The translations under genes were made by a program, and so were the position numbers. Under the pieces are notes generated by a model. That model was not told the DNA's origin and did not search any database. It was given only the letters and a program-made list of their open reading frames with translations. A stretch of DNA of 64,000 bases from Egicoccus sp. AB-alg2 (GTDB lineage: Bacteria > Actinomycetota > Nitriliruptoria > Nitriliruptorales > Nitriliruptoraceae), in the NCBI RefSeq assembly GCF_041821065.1, contig NZ_JBGUAX010000005.1, positions 124,001 through 188,000 of the forward strand, given 5' to 3'. Shown here piece after piece: positions 40,853 to 49,611 of this stretch. The number at the start of each line of letters is the position of its first letter. Position 1 is the first letter of the stretch.

Positions 40853-40961
40853 GCTCCGCACCGCGGCCGAGATCCTTTGGTCGCCGACGCCGGGGTCTTG
40901 GGAAACTGGCTGGAGACCGCTCATCGAGGCTTCCGACCGAGGGCCCATGCAGCCGCAGCGG

Positions 40962-42230
40962 TCAGCTCGGGGGCGGCTCGTTCGGCTGCTCCTGGATTCG
41001 GACCCGTTCGGCGATGCGTCGCCGCACGGAGAGGACCTCGAAGCGGTCACCGTCCAGCTCCACCTCGTCGCCCGCCACCGGGATGCGACCGAGCTGTTCG
41101 ACGATCAGGCCACCCACCGTCGTGGCGTCCTCGGCCTCCACTTCGATGCCGAGATCCTCCAGGTCGTGGACGGGGAAGCTCCCCGGCACGACCACAGCTC
41201 CGTCCGGTTCGTGGACCACGCTCAGCACGTCCCGGTCGTGCTCGTCGTAGATCTCGCCCACCAGCTCCTCGACCAGGTCTTCCACGGTGATGATCCCCTC
41301 GACCCCACCGTGTTCGGACACGACCAGCGCCAGCTGCTGCCGCGCGGACTGCATCTCGCCCAGCGCGACGACCGCGTTGAGCGACTCCGGCAGCGCAGTG
41401 GCCGGCCGGGCATGGTCCTGGACGGTCCCGGACCGGCCGACCATCCCCAGCACCGAAACCGTCCGGTCCGCGTCGTCGAGGTCCTCGGTGAACACCGGCG
41501 CTCGGCTGTGGCCGGCCGCCGCCAGCCGCTGCAATGCCTCCTCCACCGTGGTGTCCGCGGGCAGCGCGACCACCCGTGCGCGCGGTACCAGGACCTGGCG
41601 CAAGGTGCGGTCGGCGACCTCCAGGGCGCCGTCGATGATCTGCCGCTGCTCTGCGGTGTAGGTCTCCTGCGTCGCGATGAGATCGCGGATCTCTTCGCTG
41701 GTCACCGCCTGCCGGTCGACATCAGGATCGCCGCGGAACAGCCGGACCGTGAGGTCGGTGGCATGCGACAGCAGCCAGATCGCCGGTGCGACGATCTTGG
41801 AGATCACCACCAGCGGCCGGGCCGCCAGCAGCCCCCACGCCTCGGCCCGCTGCATCGCCAACCGCTTCGGGGCCAGCTCACCGAACACCAGCGTCACGAA
41901 CGTCAGCGCGAGTGTGATCGAGAAGATGGCCGCCGGACGGGCGGCGCGTCCCAGGAACGACAGCGGCTCGACCAGCGGTTCGGCCAGCGCCACCGCCGCG
42001 GTCGCCGACGCCAGGAAGCCTGCCAGCGTGATCCCGATCTGGATCGTGGACAGGAACCGGTTCGGCTCCCTCGCCAACTGCGCGAGCACCCGTCCGGCGG
42101 CCGAGCGCTGCTCGAGACGCGCCAGCTGGCCTTCGCGCAACGAGATCAACGCGATCTCGGAGCCAGCGAACGCGGCGTTGAGGACGATGAGGAACGCGAC
42201 CAGCCCGAGCTGGACGCCTATGCCGTTCAC
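40962..42230 (-). CDS. CNNM/CorC (HlyC)-type membrane protein with CBS domains
   Basis: 422 residues. N-terminal DUF21 membrane domain with about four helices (VQLGLVAFLIVLNAAFAGSE; FGELAPKRLAMQRAE). A pair of CBS domains follows (~200-330, with VLVPRARVVALPADTTVEEA and GIITVEDLVEELVGEI). The C-terminal CorC/HlyC domain ends the chain (SFPVHDLEDLGIEVE; TVGGLIVEQLGRIPVAGDEV). This family handles Mg2+ or Co2+ efflux and adenine-nucleotide sensing, despite the old name hemolysin. GTG start at 42230 with GAGG eleven bases upstream. Its promoter would lie in the 164-base gap after ptsI. Confidence 0.9.
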   Translation of the reverse strand: MNGIGVQLGLVAFLIVLNAAFAGSEIALISLREGQLARLEQRSAAGRVLAQLAREPNRFLSTIQIGITLAGFLASATAAVALAEPLVEPLSFLGRAARPAAIFSITLALTFVTLVFGELAPKRLAMQRAEAWGLLAARPLVVISKIVAPAIWLLSHATDLTVRLFRGDPDVDRQAVTSEEIRDLIATQETYTAEQRQIIDGALEVADRTLRQVLVPRARVVALPADTTVEEALQRLAAAGHSRAPVFTEDLDDADRTVSVLGMVGRSGTVQDHARPATALPESLNAVVALGEMQSARQQLALVVSEHGGVEGIITVEDLVEELVGEIYDEHDRDVLSVVHEPDGAVVVPGSFPVHDLEDLGIEVEAEDATTVGGLIVEQLGRIPVAGDEVELDGDRFEVLSVRRRIAERVRIQEQPNEPPPS

Positions 42231-42394
42231 CTGGGTCGCAACCTCGATACGGGCAGAGCAGCGTACGTCAGCGCCGCCCTACCGACGTGCTGCGAAGCCT
42301 TCAGGCTTCACCCCGCGGCCCTCGGACCGTTCCTCGATGCGAGGTCCAAGAGTCGCTCGCACTCGACGCACGGATCTCCCGACCGCGGCCTCGG

Positions 42395-44122
42395 TCAGGC
42401 CTCGGTGAGGGCGGCCTCGAGGTAGGCGCGGACGCCGGCGCCGTCCTCGGCCTCGTCGAGCGCTCCGGCGACCGCGTCCGCGCACTGCTGGGTCGTGAGC
42501 CGGCGCAGCCGGTCCTTGACCTCAGGAATGGCCACCCGGGTCATGGACAGCTCGTCGACCCCGAGCCCGACCAGCGCCGCGGCCACGGTCGGGTCGCTGG
42601 CCGCTTCGCCGCAGACCCCGACCCACGCGCCCTGGGCGTGGCCGGCCGCGACCACGCGACCGATGAGTGCGAGCACGTCGGGATGGCAGACGTCGGCGAG
42701 GTGGGCCACGCCGGCCTGCAGCCGGTCGGCGGCGAACAGGTACTGCAACAGGTCGTTCGTGCCGATCGACAGGAAGTCGGCGTGGGCGGCGAGCCGGTCG
42801 GCGCCCAGCGCGGCCGAGGGCACCTCCACCATGACCCCCACCTCGACGTCGGCGAGGTCGACGTCCTCCTCCGCGGCGACCTGCTCGAGGGCCGCCCGCG
42901 CGCGGCGCAGCTCGTCGACCACCGACACGAGCGGGAACATGACGGCGAGCCGGCCGGCGGAGCCGTCGGCCAGTTGCGCCTTCGCCCGCAGTAGGGCCCG
43001 CAGCTGGTCGTGCAGCAGCTCGGCGCGGCTGAGGTGGAGCCGGATGCCGCGCAGGCCGAGCGCCGGGTTCTCCTCCGGTTCGCGGTGGACGAACGGCAGC
43101 GGCTTGTCCGCGCCGACGTCCATGGTCCGGAACACGACCCGGTGGCCCGGGAAGGCCCGCAGCACCTGGGTGTAGAAGCCGACCTGGTCGGCGACCGACG
43201 GTGCCGTGCGACGGTCCTGGAACAGGAACTCCGTGCGGACCAGCCCCGAGCCCTGTGCGCCCGCCTCGACCGCGACGGGGAGGTCGTCGGCGCTGCCGAT
43301 GTTGGCGGCCACCTCGACGTGGCGACCGTCGGCGGTGCGGCCCGGCTCGTCACGGAGGGCGGCCAGCTCGGTGCGCCGCTGGTCCTCCTCCGCCAGGCGT
43401 TTCGTGACCGCGGCGCGGTGGTCGGGGTCGGGCCGCACGACCACCTCGCCGGTGCGCCCGTCCACGGCGAGCTCGTCGCCGTCGGCGACGGCGGCCAGCA
43501 GTCCGTCCACGGCCACGACGGCCGGGATGCCCAGCGAGCGGGCGAGGATGGCGGCGTGGCTGGTCGGCGAACCGGTCTCCGTCACCAGGGCGGCGATCAG
43601 TTCACGCGGCAGGCTGGCGGTCTGCGACGGGGTCAGCTCCTCGGCGACGACGACCGAGCGCGTCGGTGGCACCGGCACGGCCACGTCGCGGCCCTGGAGC
43701 AGGGCGACGACCCGGTCGCGCACGTCGTCGAGGTCGGTGGCGCGTGCGGCCAGCAGTTCGCTGGACGAGCCGCGCAGCAGTTCCCGGAACCGGTCGAAGG
43801 CGGTGATCGCGCCGCGTTCGGCGGAGGCGCCGGCCGTGATCTCCTGGACGGCCTGGCTGCGCAGCTCGGGGTCGGCGGCGAACTCCGCGTGGGCCTCGAA
43901 GATCTCGCCCTCCTCCTCGCCGACGGCCGCGGCCACGCGCTCGGCGAGCTCCTCGAGTTGGGCCCGGGCGGTGGCCAGTGCGGCGTCCAGGCGGGCGACC
44001 TCGTCGTCGACCGGCCCGGTGCGGGTCGATGGCACCGGCGCGGCCGCGGCCGGCGGCTCGATCCTGAAGGTGGGGGCGAGGGCGACCCCAGGGGCCGCCG
44101 CCCGCCCGGTCAGCGTGCTCAC
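42395..44122 (-). CDS. ptsI: PTS enzyme I (phosphoenolpyruvate-protein phosphotransferase)
   Basis: 575 residues. Takes phosphate from PEP and passes it to HPr. The phospho-accepting histidine is at residue 189 in GSPTSHAAILARSLGIP, the same number as in E. coli. PEP-binding motifs follow: ENPALGLRGIRLHLSRAEL, EVGVMVEVPSAAL, FLSIGTNDLLQYLFAADR and VGVCGEAASDP. Last gene of the fructose operon. Its GTG overlaps the ptsH stop by four bases (GTGA). Confidence 0.96.
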   Translation of the reverse strand: MSTLTGRAAAPGVALAPTFRIEPPAAAAPVPSTRTGPVDDEVARLDAALATARAQLEELAERVAAAVGEEEGEIFEAHAEFAADPELRSQAVQEITAGASAERGAITAFDRFRELLRGSSSELLAARATDLDDVRDRVVALLQGRDVAVPVPPTRSVVVAEELTPSQTASLPRELIAALVTETGSPTSHAAILARSLGIPAVVAVDGLLAAVADGDELAVDGRTGEVVVRPDPDHRAAVTKRLAEEDQRRTELAALRDEPGRTADGRHVEVAANIGSADDLPVAVEAGAQGSGLVRTEFLFQDRRTAPSVADQVGFYTQVLRAFPGHRVVFRTMDVGADKPLPFVHREPEENPALGLRGIRLHLSRAELLHDQLRALLRAKAQLADGSAGRLAVMFPLVSVVDELRRARAALEQVAAEEDVDLADVEVGVMVEVPSAALGADRLAAHADFLSIGTNDLLQYLFAADRLQAGVAHLADVCHPDVLALIGRVVAAGHAQGAWVGVCGEAASDPTVAAALVGLGVDELSMTRVAIPEVKDRLRRLTTQQCADAVAGALDEAEDGAGVRAYLEAALTEA

Positions 44123-44394
44123 GCGGCCGTCCCTTCGCCGAGTCCGGACTCGATCAGTGCCACGAGCTCGTCGAGTGTCGCCTCGGCGTCCTCGCCCTCG
44201 ACGCCCACCGTGATCGTGTCGCCCTGGTGGCAGTCGAGGGTCAGCACGGACAGCACGGAGCTGGCGTTGACCTCACGGTCGCCCTTGGCGAGGGTGACCT
44301 CGCCGGGCGCCGCCGCGGCCGCCTTCGCGAACACCTTCGCGGGGCGGGCGTGCAAGCCACTGGGGTTGGGCAGGGTGACGGTGCGCTTCGGCAT
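44119..44394 (-). CDS. ptsH: PTS phosphocarrier HPr
   Basis: 91 residues. His15 sits in PSGLHARPAK, the active-site loop. Ser46 (EVNASSVLSVL) occupies the place of the regulatory serine of low-GC Gram-positives; whether an HPr kinase exists here is unknown. It relays phosphate from enzyme I to the fructose EIIA. The ATG at 44394 has AAGGAGAT upstream, the only junction in the operon with a gap (12 bases) rather than an overlap, which may allow stronger independent translation. Confidence 0.95.
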   Translation of the reverse strand: MPKRTVTLPNPSGLHARPAKVFAKAAAAAPGEVTLAKGDREVNASSVLSVLTLDCHQGDTITVGVEGEDAEATLDELVALIESGLGEGTAA

Positions 44395-44406
44395 CGGATC
44401 TCCTTC

Positions 44407-45927
44407 TCAGCTGGCGACGGCGGCCGGGGCCGCGGCGTCGGTGGTCTCCTCGGCGGTGCGGCGGCCCAGCGACTTCAGCAGGACGACGAGCACCGCGGTC
44501 ACGACCGTGCCGATCGCGATGGCCAGCAGGTACAGCGCCCAGTTGCCGATGACCCCGATCACCCAGATCCCGCCGTGCGGCGCCTGGAGCGTGGCGTTGA
44601 AGGCGAACGACAGGGAGGCCGTCACCGCCGAGCCCGCCATCAGGGCCGGGATGACGCGCAGCGGGTCGGCGGCCGCGAACGGGATCGCGCCCTCCGTGAT
44701 GAACGACGCGCCCATCACCCAGGCCGCCTCGCCGGCCTCGCGCTCCTCCTCGGTGAACAGCTTCCGGCGCAGCACGGTGGCCAGCGCGAGTCCCAGCGGC
44801 GGGGTCATCCCGGCCGCCATGACCGCGGCCATCACCTGGTAGTTGCCGGCCTCCAGCGACAGGATCCCGAACGCGTACGCGACCTTGTTGACCGGCCCGC
44901 CCATGTCGAAGGCCATCATCAGACCCAGGATCAGTCCGAGCACGATCTGGTTGGCGCCCGACATCCCCTGCAGCCACGAGGTCAGCGCGGCGTTGATCGC
45001 GGCCACCGGCTCGCCGACGACGAGGAACATCAGCACACCGACCGCCAGGATGCCGACGATCGGGTAGACGAGGATCGGCATCATGCGCTTGATGGTTCCC
45101 TTCACCGGGATCTTCTTGAGCGCCATGACGATCCCGCCGGCGAGCAGCCCGGCGACCAGCCCGCCGAGGAAGCCGGCCTCCACCTGGACCGCGATCAGGC
45201 CACCGACGACGCCGGGGGCGATGCCGGGGCGGTCGGCCATCGCGAACGCGATGAAGCCGGCCAGGATCGGCACCAGCATGCTGAACGCGATCCCGCCGAT
45301 GGTCAGCAACAGGATCCCGAGCCAGGTGATCGTGTCGACGCCGAGGTCGCCTGCGGTCTGCACGCCCTCGCCCACGACGAACAGCTGCATGTCCGGTTCG
45401 GTGATGGCGACCGCGTCGGCGATCGCGAACGACAGCGCGATGAGGATGCCGCCGCCGACCACGAAGGGGATCATGTAGCTGACGCCGGTCATCAGCCAGC
45501 GCCGCACCTCCTCCGCCTTGCTGGTGCCGCGGCCGGTCACGCTGGCGAACACGTCGTGGTCGCCGCCGGCGGTCTCCCCCGCCGGGGTCGCGCCGGGGCC
45601 GGCGCCGACGCGGGCCGGGGCGCGCTCGGCCGCGGCGACGGCGCGCTCGACGGTCTGACCCGGCCGGTCGATGGCCTCACGGGTGCGGACCTCGACCGCC
45701 GGCAGGTGGGCGAAGCGGTCACGGTCCTTCACCGTGGCGTCCACGGCGAAGATGACCGCGTCCGCGCCACGGACGTACGCCGGGTCGACGGGCGGGCCAC
45801 CGGCGGCGCCCTGTACCTCGACGTGGATCTCGTGTCCTTGTTCGCGGGCCGCCACCTCGATGGCCTCCGCGGCCATCTCGCTGTGGGCGATACCCGTCGG
45901 GCAACTCGTGACGGCGACGAGCTTCAC
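44407..45927 (-). CDS. fruA: PTS fructose transporter subunit IIBC
   Basis: 506 residues. The IIB domain (~1-100) begins VKLVAVTSCPTGIAHSEMAA with the phospho-cysteine at residue 9. A flexible linker (~100-150) leads to the IIC membrane domain (~155-490) with MTGVSYMIPFVVGGGILIAL, MAFDMGGPVNKVAYAFG and ASFITEGAIPFAAADPLRVI, which are fructose-family signatures. It imports fructose and phosphorylates it to fructose 1-phosphate. GTG at 45927 with GGAGGT; the start overlaps the EIIA stop by four bases. Confidence 0.95.
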   Translation of the reverse strand: MKLVAVTSCPTGIAHSEMAAEAIEVAAREQGHEIHVEVQGAAGGPPVDPAYVRGADAVIFAVDATVKDRDRFAHLPAVEVRTREAIDRPGQTVERAVAAAERAPARVGAGPGATPAGETAGGDHDVFASVTGRGTSKAEEVRRWLMTGVSYMIPFVVGGGILIALSFAIADAVAITEPDMQLFVVGEGVQTAGDLGVDTITWLGILLLTIGGIAFSMLVPILAGFIAFAMADRPGIAPGVVGGLIAVQVEAGFLGGLVAGLLAGGIVMALKKIPVKGTIKRMMPILVYPIVGILAVGVLMFLVVGEPVAAINAALTSWLQGMSGANQIVLGLILGLMMAFDMGGPVNKVAYAFGILSLEAGNYQVMAAVMAAGMTPPLGLALATVLRRKLFTEEEREAGEAAWVMGASFITEGAIPFAAADPLRVIPALMAGSAVTASLSFAFNATLQAPHGGIWVIGVIGNWALYLLAIAIGTVVTAVLVVLLKSLGRRTAEETTDAAAPAAVAS

Positions 45928-46391
45928 AGCTCTACCTCCCGGTGGATGACGTCGACGACGGCTGCGGACGAGTCCGCCTCCCGAAGGGCCGTCCGGAACG
46001 CCGAGTGGATGAGTCGACGTGCCAGGCGCGAGAGCACCCGCACGTGCAGGTCGTCCGCGCCCTCCGGCGCGGCGATCAGGAACACGAGGTCGGCCGGGGT
46101 GCCGTCCTCGGCCCCGAAGTCGAGGCCCGACCCGCTGCGGCCGAAGGCGACGGCGGCGCGGGTCACGGCCGGGCTCTTGGCGTGCGGGATCGCGATCCCG
46201 GACTCCATGCCGGTCCCGCCGGTCTCCTCCTCGCGGGCCAGCACGGCCTTGACGTAGGTGTCGGGGTCGGTCACCCGCCCGTCGGCGGCGAGCAGCGCGG
46301 TCAGTTCCGCGATCGCGCCGTCGCGGTCGGTGGCGGCCAGGTCGGTGGTCACCAGCTGGGTGTCGATCAGGTCGGCGATGGTCGTGGTCAC
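45924..46391 (-). CDS. fruB: PTS fructose transporter subunit IIA
   Basis: 155 residues. Mannitol/fructose-type EIIA with the phospho-histidine in MESGIAIPHAKSPAVTRAAV (~residue 70) and FLIAAPEGADDLHVRVLSRL downstream. It passes phosphate from HPr to the IIB cysteine. It is separate from IIBC here, whereas several actinobacterial fructose transporters are single IIABC chains. GTG at 46391 after GGAGG, overlapping the fruK stop by four bases. The gene symbol is by role only. Confidence 0.92.
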   Translation of the reverse strand: MTTTIADLIDTQLVTTDLAATDRDGAIAELTALLAADGRVTDPDTYVKAVLAREEETGGTGMESGIAIPHAKSPAVTRAAVAFGRSGSGLDFGAEDGTPADLVFLIAAPEGADDLHVRVLSRLARRLIHSAFRTALREADSSAAVVDVIHREVEL

Positions 46392-47338
46392 CGTGGTCCT
46401 CCGGGTTCGCGCAGTCGTCGGTCGGGGTCGACGGCGTGGAGGGCCACGCTCGCCAGGTCGAGGTCGTCGGGGCCGGGCAGCTGCGTGCCCGGCAGCAGGG
46501 CGGCGGCGGTGCCGAAGGCGACGCCGCGCCGCAGCGCGTCGGCGTCCAGCCGCGGGCTCGCGAGCAGGCCGGCGACGAGGGCGTCGCCGGCGCCGACCGC
46601 GCTGCGGGGCGTGATCGGCGGGGTGGTCGCGTGCCACGTGCCGGCCGCATCGACGAGCACGGCACCGTCGGCACCGAACGACACCACGACGGTGCCGGCG
46701 CCCAGCTCGCGTAGCTCGTCGGCGGCCTGCACCGCGTCGCCGAGGGTCTCCACGGCACGGCCGGTCACCTGCGCCAGTTCCTCGGCGTTGGGCTTGATCA
46801 GGTCGGGACCGGCCGCCAGCGCCGCGCGCAGAGCCGGACCGCTGGTGTCGATCGCCACCCGGGCGCCGGCGTGGTGGGCACTGCGGGTCAGCTCGGCGTA
46901 GAAGCCGTCCGCGGTGCCGGGCGGCAGCGAGCCGCAGCCGGCGACCCAGTCGGCGCCTTCGATGGCGGCGACGGTGGCCTTGGTGAGTGCGGCCACCTCG
47001 TCGCGGCCGAGCGGATGGCCGGGCGCGTTGATCTTCGTCACGACCCCGTCGGGTTCCACCACACTGACGTTGGTCCGCACGGCACCGGCCGTCGTGACGG
47101 CGACGACGTCCAGACCCTGGGCACGCAGGGTGTCGAGCAGCTGGTCGCCCTCGTGACCGCCGAGCGGCACGACGGCGCGCGTGCGCACCCCGTTGGCCTG
47201 CAGCGCCCGGGCGACGTTGATGCCCTTGCCGCCGGGCTGGACCAGCACGCGGGTGGCGCGCAGGACCGCGCCGCGGCGCAGTTCGGTGACCTCGAGCGTC
47301 CGATCCAACGACGGGTTCGGCGTCAGGGTGACGATCAT
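46388..47338 (-). CDS. fruK: 1-phosphofructokinase
   Basis: 316 residues, PfkB/ribokinase family. Begins MIVTLTPNPSLDRTLEV, with the family's QPGGKGINVARAL near residue 35 and the catalytic SAVGAGDALVAGLL near 250. It turns fructose 1-phosphate, the product of the neighbouring transporter, into fructose 1,6-bisphosphate. The ATG overlaps the fruR stop (ATGA), and the end overlaps the EIIA start. Confidence 0.95.
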   Translation of the reverse strand: MIVTLTPNPSLDRTLEVTELRRGAVLRATRVLVQPGGKGINVARALQANGVRTRAVVPLGGHEGDQLLDTLRAQGLDVVAVTTAGAVRTNVSVVEPDGVVTKINAPGHPLGRDEVAALTKATVAAIEGADWVAGCGSLPPGTADGFYAELTRSAHHAGARVAIDTSGPALRAALAAGPDLIKPNAEELAQVTGRAVETLGDAVQAADELRELGAGTVVVSFGADGAVLVDAAGTWHATTPPITPRSAVGAGDALVAGLLASPRLDADALRRGVAFGTAAALLPGTQLPGPDDLDLASVALHAVDPDRRLREPGGPR

Positions 47339-48096
47339 GCGCGCACCACCTCCAGGCCGGCGGCCTCGAGCGCCTCGCAGTGCGCCGGGTCCGCCTGCGC
47401 GTCCGTGATCAGCACGTCGACGTCGGCGACGTCGGCGAACCGGACGAAGTGGTCCTGCTCCAGTTTGCTGTGGTCGGCGAGCAGCACGACCCGCCGTCCG
47501 GCCTCCACCATGGCGCGCTTGACGCCGGCCTCGGAAGGGTCAGGTGTCGTCAGGCCGCCGGCCACGCTGAGCCCGTTGGTGGCGACGAACGCCACGTCGG
47601 GGGTCAGGTCGCGCAGCGTGCGCAGCGTCCAGTCGTCGACCGTGGCGAGGGTGCGCTCGCGGACCCGCCCGCCCAGCAGGTGCAGGCGGATGCGAGGGCG
47701 GGGGGCGAGTTCCGTCGCGATCGGCAGCGAGTTGGTCACCACGGTCAGGTCGCGGTCGTCGGGCAGCGCCGCGGCCAGCGCCTGGGTGGTCGTGCCGGCG
47801 TCGAGCAACAGCGTGGCGTCGTGCGGGACGTGAGCGAGGGCGGCCTTGGCGATCCGGGCCTTCTCGGCCGCCATCCGGGCGGCGCGCTCGACGACCGCGG
47901 CCTCGTGACGCAGGCGCTCGACGGGGATGGCACCGCCGTGCACGCGCCGCAGCAGGCCGGCCGCCTCCAGTTCGGTCAGGTCACGCCGCACGGTCTCGGT
48001 CGTGACCGCGAAGTCCGCGGCGAGTCGTGCCACCTCGACGCGCCCGTCGCGGCGTGCACGGTCGACGATGACCTGTCGGCGTTCCTCGGCGTACAC
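47335..48096 (-). CDS. fruR: DeoR-family regulator of the fructose operon
   Basis: 253 residues. N-terminal helix-turn-helix (VEVARLAADFAVTTETVRRD then LTELEAAGLLRRVHGGA) and a C-terminal sugar-phosphate sensor domain (LDAGTTTQALAAALP; VVTNSLPIATEL; LLADHSKL). First gene of the operon, so it likely controls its own synthesis; fructose 1-phosphate or fructose 1,6-bisphosphate would be the natural inducer. GTG at 48096 with GGGGAG upstream. A candidate operator lies at 48129-48155. Confidence 0.93.
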   Translation of the reverse strand: MYAEERRQVIVDRARRDGRVEVARLAADFAVTTETVRRDLTELEAAGLLRRVHGGAIPVERLRHEAAVVERAARMAAEKARIAKAALAHVPHDATLLLDAGTTTQALAAALPDDRDLTVVTNSLPIATELAPRPRIRLHLLGGRVRERTLATVDDWTLRTLRDLTPDVAFVATNGLSVAGGLTTPDPSEAGVKRAMVEAGRRVVLLADHSKLEQDHFVRFADVADVDVLITDAQADPAHCEALEAAGLEVVRA

Positions 48097-48128
48097 GTGC
48101 GCGCGCTCCCCGGCTCGTCACGGAGTTC

Positions 48129-48155
48129 TCCTGTGTTTCTACGTGGAGTCCTGTG
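48129..48155 (-). promoter_or_regulatory. Candidate FruR operator: direct repeat upstream of fruR
   Basis: TCCTGTG occurs twice on the plus strand, 20 bases apart (48129-48135 and 48149-48155), which is two helical turns. Read toward fruR this is CACAGGA-N13-CACAGGA, ending 33 bases before its GTG. A local AT-rich patch follows upstream (TAGGTTTTGATTGGTATT on the plus strand, 48164-48181). Spaced direct repeats are typical DeoR-family targets. No convincing -35/-10 pair was found. Confidence 0.4.
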
Positions 48156-48305
48156 GGAACGCTAGGTTTTGATTGGTATTGCGTGGGGAAGGGGCCCCAT
48201 CTGCGCGCACGTCGCCCGAACATGCCGTCCACTGGTCCCCGAGCGCACGCCGAACCGGCCGGCTCACCGGCGTGTGCACGGCCGCTCCCCCACGCTGCCC
48301 GGGCA

Positions 48306-49118
48306 TCAGGCGGCGGCGGGAGCCACCAGTTCCAGCAGTGCGTCCGCGACCGCGGTGACCAGCGCCGTGAGCGCGGCCTCACCGGCGTGCGGGGTCGCCG
48401 AGTCCTCGTCGAGGTAGGTGTCGCGACGGATCTCGAGCATCACCGACACCACCCGCCGGTCGCCGAGGTGGTCGCCGGGCACGAACGTGCCCGCGAACGG
48501 CACGTCGAGGGCGCTGGCCAATCCGGCGTCGCGGGCGAGCCGAGCGACGGTCTCGCGCACGGCCGGCGGGGTGTGCACCGGGTGGGTGCCGATGCACAGC
48601 GGTGGTCGGGGTGCCTCGCCGTGGAGCTCGTAGGGCAGGGCGCGACTCGGGTAGGAGTGGACGTCGAGGAGCACGCAGACGCCGCAGGTCCGCAGCCGCT
48701 CCTCGACCAGCGCCGTCAGCGCGGCGTGGTAGGGCCGGAAGTAGACGTCGAGCAGCTGCTCACGCTCGCGCGGGTCGGACCGGCGCAGCAGCCGCCGGTC
48801 GCTGGTGGCCGTGTAGACGGCCCCCATGCCCACCGTCTCCATCTCCTCGCGGGCCGGGTCGAGGAAGCGCTCCGGGTCGACGACCAGGCGCGAGCAGCGG
48901 TTGACGAAGCGGGTCGCGCCGAGCGCGGCCGTGCCGGCCGCCAGCACGTCGGTGCGGTGGTCGGTCAGGCGCCGCAGCTCCTCGGCGAGCCCGGCGTCGT
49001 CGAGCAGCAGACCGGCACGCACGTCCGGTGGCACGTGCGTGCCCGCGTGCGGGACGTGGACGACCAGGGGCCGCGGCGCGGCGGCGGGTGGCAACACCTC
49101 GAATCCCGGTGACGGCAC
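48306..49118 (-). CDS. N-formylglutamate amidohydrolase family protein
   Basis: 270 residues. The family's metal and substrate residues are in VVHVPHAGTHVPPDV (~20-34), LTDHRTDVLAAG (~51), TRFVNRCSRLVVDPERF (~70) and VLLDVHSYPSRALPYE (~150). Late in the chain comes FAGTFVPGDHLGDRRVVSVM followed by EIRRDTYLD. It would hydrolyse N-formylglutamate, the last step of one histidine-degradation route, but no hut genes are near. Many relatives act on other N-acyl amino acids. GTG at 49118 after GGAGGGG. It diverges from the MmcQ-like gene. Confidence 0.85.
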   Translation of the reverse strand: MPSPGFEVLPPAAAPRPLVVHVPHAGTHVPPDVRAGLLLDDAGLAEELRRLTDHRTDVLAAGTAALGATRFVNRCSRLVVDPERFLDPAREEMETVGMGAVYTATSDRRLLRRSDPREREQLLDVYFRPYHAALTALVEERLRTCGVCVLLDVHSYPSRALPYELHGEAPRPPLCIGTHPVHTPPAVRETVARLARDAGLASALDVPFAGTFVPGDHLGDRRVVSVMLEIRRDTYLDEDSATPHAGEAALTALVTAVADALLELVAPAAA

Positions 49119-49182
49119 GGCCCCTCCTCGATCGGGCGGGAAGGTACGCGGGTCCGGGCCGGTCAGCGGTCATACTCGCGCC

Positions 49183-49587
49183 ATGGACGAACCACCACGC
49201 GAGCTGCCCTACTCGCCCGAGGACGTCGCCGAGGCGACCCGCCGGCTGCGGGAACGGTGCGAGCGTTTCCCCGAGGTGAGCGAGCGGCTCAGCCACGGTG
49301 CCGTCACCTTCTTCGTCCGCGGCAAGCGCACGTTGGCGTACCTGACCGACGACCACCACGGCGACGGCCGGCTCGCACTGGTCTACCCGGCGCCGCCGGG
49401 GGTGCAGGAGGACGTGATCCGCGCCGAACCCGACCGGTTCTTCCGGCCGCCCTACGTCGGCCACCGGGGGTGGGTCGGCCTGCGGCTCGACGTCGACCCG
49501 GACTGGGACGAGGTGGCCGACGTGCTGGACGAGGCCTACCGGCTGGTGGCCCCGAAGACGCTCGTCCGCCAGCTCGACGGCGGCTGA
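49183..49587 (+). CDS. MmcQ/YjbR-family protein
   Basis: 134 residues with the CyaY-like YjbR fold: LSHGAVTFFVRGKRTLAYLT, DGRLALVYPAPPG, FFRPPYVGHRGWVGLRLD and EVADVLDEAYRLVAPKTLVR. These proteins are called putative DNA-binding, but the role is unproven. The ATG at 49183 is the start because the upstream frame overlaps the divergent gene. It lies 24 bases before the SRPBCC gene on the same strand. Confidence 0.85.
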   Translation: MDEPPRELPYSPEDVAEATRRLRERCERFPEVSERLSHGAVTFFVRGKRTLAYLTDDHHGDGRLALVYPAPPGVQEDVIRAEPDRFFRPPYVGHRGWVGLRLDVDPDWDEVADVLDEAYRLVAPKTLVRQLDGG

Positions 49588-49611
49588 TCGCGGGGCGCGA
49601 AGGAGACGAGG

